This document shows, one piece after another, positions 1 to 13,300 of a stretch of DNA of 64,000 bases. Position 1 is the stretch's first letter; each line of letters opens with the position of its first letter. Below the pieces are notes generated by a model. That model was not told the DNA's origin and did no database searches. It saw only the letters and a list, made by a program, of their open reading frames with translations. The stretch is from contig JAJEKV010000110.1 of the NCBI GenBank assembly GCA_021234155.1, forward strand, positions 994,187-1,058,186, in the 5' to 3' direction. A program made the position numbers and the translations under genes. This DNA is from Isoetes taiwanensis. Lineage: Eukaryota; Streptophyta; Lycopodiopsida; Isoetales; Isoetaceae.

Positions 1-1
1 T

Positions 2-1982
<1,981 letters not shown>

Positions 1983-2264
1983 GTGAAGCTGTTGGATTGA
2001 TCTCTCAGAAGATGCATATAATGCCTGATTCAGCTTGATGCAAGATAATATCAACATATGATGTGTGTGTTTGACGCTATTCTTCCACTGGTTGTAGGAA
2101 GAAGCTAGTTGTACGGAAGTAGGGTCTAACAAAATCTGTATATGCAAAATGATCAGCACAGCACTAATACAAGCGATCAGCAGCCAGATTGTGTCATGTG
2201 TTTTTTTTCTTTACTTCAATAAGTCATAGTTAAGTTATAATCTTATCAATGTGCTTATAACCAG

Positions 2265-2346
2265 GTTCAAAAGAAGTTGGAAGAAAATCAAGAGCTTAAC
2301 AGAAAACGAACAGAAAAGTTTGCTGGCTGGCCATCCTTGCAAAGAG
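2265..2346 (+). other. possible isolated exon
   Basis: An open 82-base stretch lies between an acceptor (tataaccag) and a donor (gtaatcc). It encodes a charged, helical-looking peptide rich in Lys, Glu and Arg that ends in AGWPSLQR. It lies 280 bases after the probable helicase stop, so it could be an alternative 3' exon or the start of a decayed neighbour. I do not recognise the peptide. Confidence 0.25.
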
Positions 2347-3477
2347 GTAATCCATGGTTATATCTTCATGACTCCTCTAGCCTGGAGAGAGACGAGAAGC
2401 AACCATAGCTCTTTTTAACTTCACCAATTCCTGCCGGGTGTCATTTTCATTATTAGCACAAAAATGGAATAGGCCAATTAGGCATTATGAAATATTCCAT
2501 TAACATCACTCAAAGTTAGCACAAAGAAATGGAATAGGCCTTGATATGATCTAAGTCCATCCCAGGCTCTATCATAATCCAGACCCTATTGTCGTTTCAA
2601 GGTATGCTTTATGCCAAATTACTGATTTTATTCCAATCAGTGAAGGGGTTTTGAGTGGTCCATATGTCTTGGTTTAAATATCCTAGAATGCACATCCGAG
2701 TCTTGACATTGGAAAATGTGAGCATTAGTCTCCATGCCCGCATAGTGCATGGGCATGGATTTGAGAGATTTGTTTTCTCTTTCTGATTGCAAGATAGACT
2801 CTTATTTAGTAAGACATAGCTTCTATCCAACTCTCATTATTGGATCATTTGGTCATCAGAGAAGTTCTAGTTAAGGCTTGCCTTCAATTCATGACATTTG
2901 TGAGTCATAGAATAAATCTTGGAAACTTTATAACCTTTTTTATTCTTGCAAAGCTAGTTCTGCTTTGCTATTTGGCATGTTCTACCTTGAAGTCCCTGCA
3001 TCAAGTTTTGGTAGGTCTTTTTGTCTAAATCAGAACCCTTAGCTCTAATTTCCACTTCAGGCCACTATTATCTTTATAGAGTTTGAATGGTGGTAGGTCC
3101 TGAATTAGTCCATTCCAGATATTCTTTGAGGTGAATTAGAGCAAGGGAATATTTCTGTCTAGATATAAAATTATAATGCCAAAATATATTCAATAGAATC
3201 GGCTTTGAAGCAGGGAGCTAGCTCTTCTTTGATCTAAATATTCTCCTTAGAATTTCAGATGTGTTGGATCCAATATCAAATTGACAAAATACAGAGTCAA
3301 TTGCAAGCACTTCGCTACCCATAGGCTTAGATTTGAAAATCCAATATCTAAATAATATAAGAATTGAGTCGAATGGAATTGGATTTTATTGTCCATAGAA
3401 ACCAAGTGCCCTATGGGACTCAAACATCAGAAAAAAAAGAACAACAAAGCTTCTATCCAACCTATTATCGGATCATT
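2347..3477. other. gene-free AT-rich stretch
   Basis: I see no coding region here. The only structure is an imperfect direct repeat of about 36 bases (2,814-2,851 and 3,445-3,481, both containing agcttctatccaac), the second copy touching the 3' end of the LINE fragment that follows. Confidence 0.5.
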
Positions 3478-3890
3478 TGATTAAAAACCCTCGTCCCGAA
3501 AGGTTTTTCAAGGGAAAAATCTTAGCAAGAATATGCTTGCTGACAAACTTTACATTTGTACATGGCTATGTGATGATCAAGGGCATAGTCGAGCCAACAT
3601 GTCCAATATCTCCTAGATGTAACAGGCCAGTGCCCCTACGACATGTGTCTTCATCATTACATGCCTTCGTTCTCGCTCTTCCCGAGCCCATCTGCTTGTC
3701 TCAATTCTGAGTTGATGTGCTCCTGTGCGAATGGAAGCAATTGCTTTATGCTTTGTCATGGATAATAGGTACTGCAGTGGACCCCCTGACAAGTCTCGGA
3801 TTAATCTGTTTTTTGTAGTCAAACATTTTTACTAACTCCAAAGCAACATAGTCCCAAAGCTTACTTTCGAAACATGCGCCCGATTTGATA
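3478..3890 (-). mobile_element. LINE-A 3' fragment
   Basis: On the minus strand this encodes a truncated relative of the C-terminal part of the LINE-A reverse transcriptase protein found at 16.4-20.4 and 35.7-39.8 kb. Shared blocks are ASIRTGAH-LRIE--RWARE and KLWD-----VK----Y--Q-NP-L-RG. The 3' untranslated hairpin (AAACC, a short loop, GGGTTT) present in the other two copies is also here, at 3,480-3,510. There are several stops and frame changes, so it is not functional. It establishes that LINE-A is a multicopy family. Confidence 0.8.
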
Positions 3891-4970
3891 CTATTTCTAA
3901 ATAATATAAGATCCCCGACAATGTATGCACCCCCGCTCCTCACCACATTCCGGGACTCAGAACCAAGTGGCTTGCTCATTCCAGTGGGGGAGGTACCACC
4001 TTTAAGAGCTCTCCATGTCACTTTTGCTGTTAGACCTTTAGCCTGTTTATATAGTATTTGAAGCTTAAACCATCCAATTGTTTTATTGCCTTCAAAGATT
4101 GGGCCAACCAACTTTGTGAAATCATTGCCATAAACTTTCTTATAGCCTTTCAGAATTTCCATATAAAGATTTGTTTCCACCATTGCAGAGGGAGGCAAAA
4201 AACATGCAAATAATAGAATTTATAATTTCCACTTTTCCAGTCAGTGTTAAGGTTAGTGGACATATGAGCAATTAATTTTTTCTTTACTATGTAACCAATG
4301 GGACCCACAAACCTTGAAGGTTCATTTTCAATCTAAAAGAAGACTCAAAAGCTTATTTATTTCACTCTTATCCAACACTTTCATTCCACTAATGTCTTGT
4401 TTACCTGTTTCAGAAATTATCAGGCACCTATCTCTATTTAAAACCACTCCTATAGCATGATCAAGAATTGGCATGAGATTAAGAAAACTTCTGCAAAATG
4501 GCATCAATGTCCTTAAAAAGGACAAAAGAGCATGATGCAAAATCACTTAGATTATCATGTAGTTTCAAACCCTCATTCGCATCTCTGTAACTGTTAGAAA
4601 TAAATATGGGGCAAGAGGGCGCCTATGTCTCACCCATCATTTGAGAAGGTGCACCAATAACAAGCACTGCAGAGGATGCAAGCTCATTTATGCCATGAAC
4701 CTTATTGATTAAGTTATTTTGGAAACCCACGTGTCATGCCCTATAGAAACGTTTCTAATCAAAAGCCCTTCTATAATCAAGTTTAAGCAGCACACACTTC
4801 CAATTAGAGAGTCTATTCCAGTGTAGTTCCTCATTGGCTCCCAAGGAATTATCAAAATATTTCATGTAGTAGGAAGGAAAGCAAGTTGAACTGCACTAAC
4901 CGTAATAATCAGGATCTTCTTCAATCTCACAATATAAAACTCTTTGCAATTACCTTGTATGTTTCATTAG
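3890..4970 (-). mobile_element. degenerate L1-like LINE reverse transcriptase
   Basis: The minus-strand translation in shifting frames shows reverse transcriptase hallmarks of plant L1-type LINEs: LKLDYRRAFD near 4,740-4,790 (palm motif before the catalytic YxDD) and a decayed QGCPLAP-LFI-like stretch near 4,600-4,650. After them comes a segment with FEGNKTIGW-KLQ-LYKQAKG, like the connection region of L1 ORF2. Many stops interrupt it. It abuts the LINE-A fragment near 3,890 in the same orientation, so either two elements are nested or a chimeric copy was inserted. No 5' end is recognisable. Confidence 0.6.
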
Positions 4971-5053
4971 TCAAGGATATTGATGAAATACACCCGGCTC
5001 AAATGAGGTGAACCACATGTAGGTAGAAGAATATGCGATCGAGCCCTGCAAAT

Positions 5054-5175
5054 TGTTACGCACTAGCACCCCTAGTGATAACCAACACATCAAAAGGGTG
5101 GATCCTTCAAGAAAATCGTTATCCAATGGGCCCCAACCTTTCCAGGCTTTATCCCATACCCCATAGACCATATCA
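5054..5175 (-). repeat. TRIM 3' LTR
   Basis: 122-bp terminal repeat, TG...CA ends, matching 5,265-5,386 with only a few differences. Confidence 0.9.
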
Positions 5176-5245
5176 ATTCCTCCCCTCCTCAAGATGCTTG
5201 CCCTCAAGCATGTGGAACACACCAATGTTGCCACGAGGAATTGAA

Positions 5246-5264
5246 CCTTGGCTCTGATACCAAA
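5246..5264 (-). other. TRIM primer-binding site (initiator Met tRNA)
   Basis: The minus strand reads TTTGGTATCAGAGCCAAGG directly after the LTR. TGGTATCAGAGC is the standard complement to the 3' end of plant initiator tRNA-Met. Confidence 0.9.
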
Positions 5265-5386
5265 TGTTACGCACTAGCACCCCTAGTGATAACCGACACA
5301 TCAAAAGGGTGGATCCTTCAAGGAAATCGTTATCCAATGGGCCCCAACCCTTCTAGGCTTTATCCCATACCCCATAGACCATATCC
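5265..5386 (-). repeat. TRIM 5' LTR
   Basis: 122-bp terminal repeat; its last plus-strand base is C where the other copy has A. It is followed directly by the CAAAT duplication. Confidence 0.9.
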
Positions 5387-5391
5387 CAAAT

Positions 5392-6509
5392 ACTCAAGGA
5401 AACACACTTAAGCTAGAGAGAGAAGAGGTTAGACCATCTTACCTTCCGAGTATGCCAATGCATGTTCTAGCCTACTGTTAGATACTTCCTATGAAGGAGT
5501 TTGGATACTGAGTCTCGATGCCTTTTCTATGACAAGAATACATACTGACTTGTTGGCCAGTTAGATGCAATAAGGCTAGGGTTTCACTTCCGTCTAGCCC
5601 TCTCCCAAGCCCTGTGAGAATAGCATCAACCATGGATAGCGGAGGCGAGATTTAGAGTTTGGTGACCACAGTGCGCATAGAAGAGCCCATATATACTATC
5701 TCCAATAATCCAAGCCTCGCCAAGGCATACACCTTGGCCATCCAACTGTGCATAAAGTCTAGGGATCCTTTGGTATCCGTAGGTTCAAATAGCTTTATGG
5801 ACCTGCCGAACACGATTCAACCTGGGAACTGAGTGGGCAAATCTGGATTATAAACTCCAAGCCAATCTTGGTCCGTACTTTCGAACATCCCCAACCAAGC
5901 AAATGGAGGACGTTTATTGGTGCTAGTTGGACTAGATTCTTGCATGGCGCTTCTACACAGCTTGTGGCAATCCCCTAATTGGTCCATGAAGATCATACGT
6001 GGGCTTGATTTGAGAGCCAAATTAGGTTCAACGCATCTAGAACTAGGAGCATAATAACAGATGCATGCTAATCCTGCAACCAAGGTTCTAACTACTCTAA
6101 CTACGAGATCCTTTCCATGAGATGCTTTGATAGAGCTTTAAAAGTAAGATCATACATCTAGATCATCCATCCAAAGAGAACATATCTCTATAGTTCCTAA
6201 GACATCATTTCGACTGACCAATAAAAAACTATAGCTAGTAAAACGCATATTGGGGGGGGGAGGCTGATTATAAGGCGAGTGGCTATGGCGAGGCATGAGA
6301 TATTATGGCATCGCTGGTGCTGCTGAAGTAGTAGACGCCGAGCTCCCAAGTCGGAGAAGAGGCAGGTCAAAGGTGTGAAAGACACAAAAAAGGCTATTTA
6401 TAGGGCTTTAATACGTGTATAAAAGTGAATAAACCATATAAATTGATCTAACATACATACAGATGCATATTTGGACTATACCATGCTACCCATGGCTATT
6501 TGGGGAGCA
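5392..6509. other. unassigned sequence between TRIM and DNA transposon
   Basis: The minus strand is open for 88 codons at 5,817-6,083, and further protein-like text such as SLDFMHSWMAKVYALARLGLLEI occurs at about 5,700-5,780 in the same strand, so an old gene or retroelement gag may lie here. I could not match it to a family. A run of nine or more G occurs at 6,251. Confidence 0.3.
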
Positions 6510-6513
6510 TGTT

Positions 6514-6535
6514 GGGTAAAAGCACGAAAGGGTGT
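6514..6535 (+). repeat. left terminal inverted repeat of Sola-like element
   Basis: 22 bp, one mismatch (C for T at base 12) to the inverse of 34,931-34,952; preceded by TGTT at 6,510-6,513. Confidence 0.8.
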
Positions 6536-6830
6536 ACGTACATCGTACTGAATTGAAGGACGAATTTGTGCTTTTTTGGGGTACATTTTAGATGTACATC
6601 AAGATACTATGGTTTGTCGCTTTGTGTCGATATGCAATGATTGCAAGATCATCCCCGACATTCCCCCCCGAAATTTTGGTTAACCACCCAACCACCGAAC
6701 CAATTCGAATGGATCCGTCCCTCCCTTTCCGAAATTCCCCCCTTTCACAGGACGAACACCGAACGAATTCCAGAAGCAAACACATGCCAATTGAATCTAC
6801 AAGAAATACAAATCAATTTCAATCTGTTCA

Positions 6831-9800
6831 TGGAGGGTGAGAATTCCAATGGAAGTGATGGTTCTAAGCGTAAGTATGCCGACATTGGCCAGTGTTATGC
6901 CACAAAACAAATAAAGCAAATGCGGTTGACAGTGTCGGTAGATTGCATCCTCGCTTGTCGGGTAAACGCTTCGGCCCGTGATCAAAGATTAGTTTTTGTG
7001 ATCGCTTGTTGCAAGATGACAGGTTTTTTCCTGTTTTCGAACCTGTAATTGGAAATCCTTCCGAAGTTATTGTTATGAAATCAATGATCAGAAACTTGAA
7101 AGATGGGCTTCAAGAAGTAAAGTCTGCTAATAGCAAAGATAAATTGGCTGCAAAACATTCACTGTTATCAATGATTGTTGGAAAAAAAGGAGATATAAAC
7201 AAGAATGTTTCTTCAAAATTGCTAAAGATACAGCCAAGAAATTTATCCAAAGCTGCAGCAAGAAGGAAGATAATGTCATTAAGTGGAGCAAATGTATGGG
7301 CTTTGGCAGGAAGGATGCCAAGATCAAATAGAATCGATGATTCAATCAAATGTCAGGTTCGTGAATTTTGGCTTGACAATACCAAAGTTTCACCAAAGGT
7401 TAGAGATGTCATGAAGAGGAGAACACAAGCAATACAATACCTTGATATCTCACAGGTTTGCTCTTGTAATTGAATCAATTCAGTTTTGAGATTATGTTTT
7501 CTTCCAAAATTCTTTTCATGACTTTCTTCCGCACATTCTAGTTCTCGTTCGAAAGTGACCTGTTAATGAATACACATGGTTTTCATGAAATGTATTGCAT
7601 TTTACTTTGTTTACATTTATACATTGTTTACACAGTAGCAGAAATCTTGCAGTGATGTGCTATTAGGTACTTTTTAGATGTACATCCATTTACATGTCCA
7701 TGCAGCTGCATTTACATGTACTTGAATATCAAAATTACATCATTTTACAGTTTAGTGTACTTTCAGGTAATGAAGCCAAACAAATCTGACATATGTACAT
7801 TAGTTGTACTAATATTGTAACATTAATGTGATGTACTAATATTGGAACATTAATTAGATGTACATTGATGTACATTGATGTACATTGATGTACAAGAAAT
7901 GCATCGCTGGAACTCGCTATCGCACATTAGATGTACCGATGTACATTAGATGTACATTAGATGTACAAGAATGCATCGCTGAACTGTTGGATGGACATTT
8001 TATGTACATAGACCATACATTAATTGTACAATAGTATAGTTCAATACTCTTTTGGCATCTGGTTGCCGACATCATTTTGCTAACATGGTCTTTAATGGTT
8101 TTGTTATTGCAGTCCGAGCTTTATCAATCAGCTTTGTATATCGTAATCCCGATACCAAAATTCGCCTTCGACAGCTCGAGTATCCAAACCCGATTGCATA
8201 AGGAAATTGAAGGAGAGAAACACATGTTGTTGTGTCAAACATGAGCAAGCGATCCGTATGTAAAGGCCTTCAATGATATGAGGAGATCCCTACATGTTAA
8301 TTGCACTTGCCGCCGCAAAGTTGTCCGGCATCCCAAAGAAAACAATGGAGTATGTCAAGCAAACAAGAAGACTTTTGATAATGTTAGTATCTTGTGGAGG
8401 TCAACAAATTATGAGAAATTTGTGACGATGAATGGCATAAACTAAAATGCATCAAAGGCTAATGTGATGAATGTGGAGTGAAGAAATTCGACATCCGTCC
8501 AAACGAGGAAGATGGAATTCAGAATGTGGACCGGCAAGTATATGCATATGTCAATGAGCCATCCAAAAAGGTACATCCGTAAGGCTTAGATTAGTTGATC
8601 GTAATGACAAAGCATCCGCTTTGTTAAAGAACATGAAAAATCAGCTTGCTAAGTTTACGATCATAACTTTACAAAGACAATCGGCAGAGAGCAAAATGCT
8701 TAAAAGATGTGTTGAGAAACTCCCTGATAATAGTGTGTTGTCCGTTGTTGACTTTGCAGAGAACTACACATTGAAACCAGGGACGTAAGCAATCCGAGCA
8801 TTGGAATCCCGATCAAATTAGTATTTTGGTCCATATTTCAATGATGAAAATAGAAGGTAAGCTTAAAAAAAAAAGGCATTTCTATGTTTCGATGACGTAA
8901 AGCATGACACTCATTTTGTGCAACATGGTTTTAAATTACATTTGGGGTGGCTTAAGAATAATGGAGGTGGACACATAAACCTTCATTATGTGTGGTCGGA
9001 TGGTTGTGCATCTCAATTCAAATCAAGACGGCATGGTATGGAATCAGAGATACCATGTTGAAAATAAAATTCGAAAGTGATATGGAATTTCTTTGATCCG
9101 CCATGGAAAGGCACACATGATGGCGAGGCTGGTATAGCAAAGTTGTGGCTTGAGAGCGAAAGCAGAGAAAACAAAATGGCATGCCGCTGATAAAAGTAAA
9201 CAAATTTTGTGCGCTTTTAAGGGCCAAGGAATCGATTGTGAAAGGGTGTTTTGGGAGGTTGGAAAACAGATGTGAACAAAGCAGCAAGCATTCAATTGCA
9301 AGACTTTACCCGGTACTCCAGATACATTCTCGTGGTCAACTATAAACCCAAAGCAGATCCAACAAAGTTGCTATGCACTACTCGCTTTTGTGATGCTTGC
9401 ATTAACTTCAATTGGTTGAATTGTGAGAACATTAAACATTGTGGAGAATGGTCTCTAAAAGTTTGGAGCCCACAGATCATATTGCCTCTTGTGGTGAAGC
9501 TGAAAATGATGTGGATGTTTTGTATGCGTAAGACGAGGCCGGGTTTAGATGACACCGTAGGAGTTTCAGATGTATTTGTGTCTTTTGCAAAGACTGCATA
9601 ATGTGGAAGGTGTTTCATACTATGTTATCATGTGCACCAGGAAAAGCATGCATTGGAAGAAGATTCAATTGATGACTATGGAAATGATTACTCACTGGCA
9701 CTAGTGTCATTGAAGGACAATATTATGAACTAATCCCAGTGCCGCCACAATAAGTATAAACCGCCTCCTACTAAGAATGTTTTGGTACCGCAGACCTGTG

Positions 9801-9922
9801 GATTGGGGTTCAATCCCATTCAAGAAAGTAAAACACAAGTCAAGGGGGCAAGCACAAAGATTTCACTTGCCGATGAAGTCCATGAGACATTGTTATCACA
9901 ACTTCCAAAGAATTGTAGATGA
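6831..9922 (+). pseudogene. Sola-like transposase gene, copy 1 (frameshifted)
   Basis: Putative DDE/D transposase that would cut and join the element ends in the nucleus. The best start is ATG at 6,831 (MEGENSNGSDGSKRKY). An open block at 7,000-7,455 has a basic region (RNLSKAAARRKIMSLSG, WALAGRMPRSNR), then a donor at about 7,456. The acceptor cttattgcag-type site is at about 8,112, followed by SELYQSALY. A Cys-rich block follows (CDECGVKKFDIRPNEEDG). Probable catalytic blocks are VVDFAENYT (8,744-8,770), WSDGCASQFK (8,993-9,022) and a split NFF-----HGKG-HDGEAG (about 9,085-9,135). The DFAEN, (W/F)(S/T)DGC--Q(F/Y)K and HGKG--DG series is one I associate with uncharacterised transposase proteins of cnidarians and spore plants. 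Numerous frameshifts exist, many of which copy 2 corrects, so the true gene may be intact. Confidence 0.6.
7855..8030. repeat. TGTACA motif cluster 1 (in intron of transposase gene)
   Basis: The palindrome TGTACA recurs many times. From 7,860 three successive units of gtacattgat give an exact 10-bp period, then more copies follow at 7,930-7,975. The cluster falls in the inferred intron 7,456-8,112. Confidence 0.75.
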
Positions 9923-10039
9923 CTTGGACTAAGTCGATCTGTGGTACTTTCCGTAAATATTGTAATACTTTGTTCATATAAGAGATAAGAACTGAACAAA
10001 TTTTCATTGTACATGACAAGGACTACTTCAATAGTGCAT

Positions 10040-10110
10040 TAGGTACATCAATGTACATAATATGTACATCCTATGTACATCTTATGTACATCCGTTGTAC
10101 ATTCCGTAGA
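10040..10110. repeat. TGTACA motif cluster 2 (11-bp period)
   Basis: Five consecutive GTACAT motifs start exactly 11 bp apart, just after the transposase stop codon and before the 3' end of the convergent gene. Copy 2 keeps a reduced version at 29,360-29,410. Confidence 0.8.
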
Positions 10111-10379
10111 TATTTGTTAAGTGTAAGTTGATTAGAATTGAACATAAGAAAGTTGAATTACATAAACATTAAAAATAGTTTCACCATGGCAAAGATAAGA
10201 AATGGACAAAGTTTTCATGTACAAATGGTTCATATATTTATATTGTGGACATAAATACAACACACCCGAAAGTGAGCATGGCTCATAATTCATGGCCTAG
10301 CTTCAAAATGTCAAGAGGGAGCCCTGATATCTTATGACTATTGCATCATGTCTTCCAGCCCGCCTAGAGGTCAGAGATA

Positions 10380-13300
10380 TCCTCTAACGCAAAAGAGTCC
10401 ATGCGTTTCTATAGCTCGTACACCGCAAACCTTTCCATCCTACATGGCCTTCATCTTCCTGACACGCGCCTTCCCCAAGGGTTGTGCAACAAGTGAGTTG
10501 CTGCCAATATACATTTTGTGGTTGCTCGCTCCTCATAGTTTTCAATTTGGTCAACCTTTTCCCACACCAGAACAAAGAAGATAGAGGCGATAATCGGTCC
10601 CTCAACCCTATGTGCTTGCAGCTTGTGTTGGTTTCTATTACCTCCGGGTGCAAAGAACTCTATCTCTTAGTTTCATAATAGTCTTTTGTGTTTCAAATTC
10701 ATTCATCTACAAAGCAAATGAAGATTGACTTAATTATGTATACACACTCATAATTGTACCAATAAGAAAGACAAGAAAAACAGAGTACTTAAGTGCAATG
10801 AACAAAAACTTTCATACATATATTCATAACATTTGAATTTGTACATCGCTTTTAGTCTCAGACCAACAATGGGCCACTCGAGAGGCCAATAACATGACGG
10901 CAGCTTTCCCATTGCTTGCTCCATATATTGACTAAATTTAGGCAAAGAGCACCCAAGTTGTCGCCATAGTTTGCCAAAGAAAATATTTTCCACCGCCTCG
11001 ATATATGCTATCTCACGATTAGTCATTGATGCTCTTTTACATACACTATACCATCTTCAGCCATTTTCAATCCATTAAGCCATGGAATGAGCTCCATGAC
11101 AAGCAAACCGCCGCCAGCCTAATATTGGTGTCCAAGAGAAAGGACATATGTAGCTTCCTACGGATTCAGAGTGGATTTGTATCTCTCACATCGATCAAAA
11201 CTCAGATTTCCATAGTACTGGGTACTCTTTCCATACCACGCCTAATGGCTTCACAAACAACCCCTTTGAGGTTCAAGAGGGTGTTTGTGTGGCGTAGTCC
11301 AACACCGCCCCCGGTCAGAAACAAACTTCAGCTTTTATGGAAAAAGCATCACAAATTTGATCCACAATTGGTAGAAGATTTTAGAAGTGAGTGAAGACCA
11401 GATGGCAACATCAAACCCTTCTTACAAATGCAAACAAAGGATGCTAACCCCGCCCCGCAAGAAAAAAAAACCTGCTTCCTATATTGAATTGAAGCTCATC
11501 TTTCTCGATCTTTTGGTATCTTGAGTTAATATTTTCATTCTTGTGCACACTCTTGCCCAACACGTAATTTAAGTCAAAGATAATGAGCTTTCTCCCCAAT
11601 TAGATGATTCACCGTCAAAAACAAAACACTTGAGAGTCTATTCACAATTTATAATTACATTTCAGATTACACAATTGAGAAAACACATTGATAATTACAC
11701 AATTTTATTTGCACAGTGTAAGTGAGCCAAATAAATTAATTTTTTCATTACTTATTGAGTACAAGAAGCTCTGAGCATGGCTCATACAAAACCGTAATTC
11801 ACAAACAAGTCAAAGGGACTATCTACCCCGTAGGAACAACCGCTTGTATATTCATCTCGCCTTCTACAATTAATGCCTCCATTAGATGATCCCTCCGTGA
11901 CTTGGCATAGGCATCGCTGAACCAACCGGGTGTCATCTCGCATGGTGCACAAGTATTAGAGGACTATACCAACAAATAACTAATAGGAAAATAACATGTT
12001 CTACTTACAAAAATGGAGTTTGGCCGCATCATCAACCACGCATCTATGAATTTGTGCATGTAAGCCACAATGTACATGCAAGGGTTGCCGGTACTAGTTT
12101 CTCGCATTTTAGGACGTAACACAGAGCATCAAAGTTCTTCCTACCATGGTTTAAGCCGTTGATCCGAGCATCATGTTATTGATCACAAGCTTATGAAACC
12201 CGCAAAATTGCAATGTGAGAATAAATCAAGCATAAGAAATTGCAATATGAGAATAATCAAATCATAAAACTAAAAACAGTAAACTCATACTTACTTCGAC
12301 CACTTTAGCATCGGGTACATAGCCTTTGACAGAGAGAGGATCCAGATACTTGGGCTAGCTATAGATGGACAAGAGCTTTTCACCGACCAGCAAGCACAAG
12401 TATTGCCAATGCCACATTTGGGCCTTGCACTTGAACAAATATGTATTGGCATCTTGCAATCAAAATGCCATCCAGCCCTTCCTTTATGTTAGTGTTCTCA
12501 TCCGCCCCCTCTTGAGGGAATTCACAAAATTCTCGAAGGTGTCCTACGAACCGTAAAAAACTTGTGTTTCCAATCGATGGAAGATCGCTACAAAGGTACC
12601 GCACACAAATCCGTAATACATATTAATACATAAGATGAGTGACTTAGGGAATGAAATAACATAAATATGTTGAAATGCTAGCCTACCTCCCATAGACATC
12701 TACCATCTTAGAGGTCAAGTCCAGCCTTCCAAAGAACTCGCCAACATCACTTTGAAAGATAGAGGGTGCGTGCTTAGGAGGACAAATTCCCTATAAGGAG
12801 TGAATGGAACCAACCTTTTTCACCGGTTCACTAAACTGCATAAGGAAACAACAAAGATTAGCAAAAGAATATATCTATTGTAATCAATTGTATATTACTC
12901 ACCTTGTAAATTCATCACCGCTTCAAAGATCTTCTCGTGGACTCGCCAGACCTTATTTGTTATCACATCAATATTTGCTTGTAGATCCTCATCCTCTTCC
13001 TCTTCCTGCCCGACTCGTAAGGATCGTGATCAGCTTCCTTCACTACCGCGGATCGTGTCCTATGTACAAAAAAAATGTGGTTAATTATCATAAATCTGAG
13101 ATGTTTAACAAAATTAGTTCATCTTGGACATACCTCTTTCTAGGTGGTGGTGGCACTTTTTTGCCCGAGATTTTCTTTTCTGAGGACATTTTTTTTGTCA
13201 CGGAGATTTTGCCTCGCTTTTTTCCTCTTGAGTGCCATCACCAAAGATTCTTTGCCTCCTCTTTGAGTGGACTCAACTACCAACTCAGCCTTCCTCTTCC

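Larger units (their letters stand above)
5054..5386 (-). mobile_element. TRIM (terminal-repeat retrotransposon in miniature), structurally complete
   Basis: Two 122-bp direct repeats flank only 89 bp of internal DNA. Each repeat begins TGTTACG on the plus strand. The left repeat ends ATATCA and the right ATATCC. A 5-bp target-site duplication, CAAAT, flanks the whole element (5,049-5,053 and 5,387-5,391). On the minus strand the first internal bases are TTTGGTATCAGAGCC, a primer-binding site complementary to initiator methionine tRNA, and the internal region ends in a purine tract (GAGGAGGGGAGGAA) next to the 3' repeat. This is the canonical TRIM layout: non-coding, about 330 bp, mobilised by enzymes of a full-length LTR element. 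Repeat identity is high, so the insertion is fairly recent. Confidence 0.92.

Noticed and set aside
2814-3481. The ~36-bp direct repeat as a LINE target-site duplication
   Set aside because: The LINE fragment lies outside the interval rather than between the copies, and 36 bp with mismatches is too long for a typical duplication.
7855-8030. CRISPR-like regularly spaced repeats (also 50,540-51,075 and 62,810-63,097)
   Set aside because: The host is a plant, units are 6-20 bp palindromes without constant repeats and unique spacers, and no cas genes exist.
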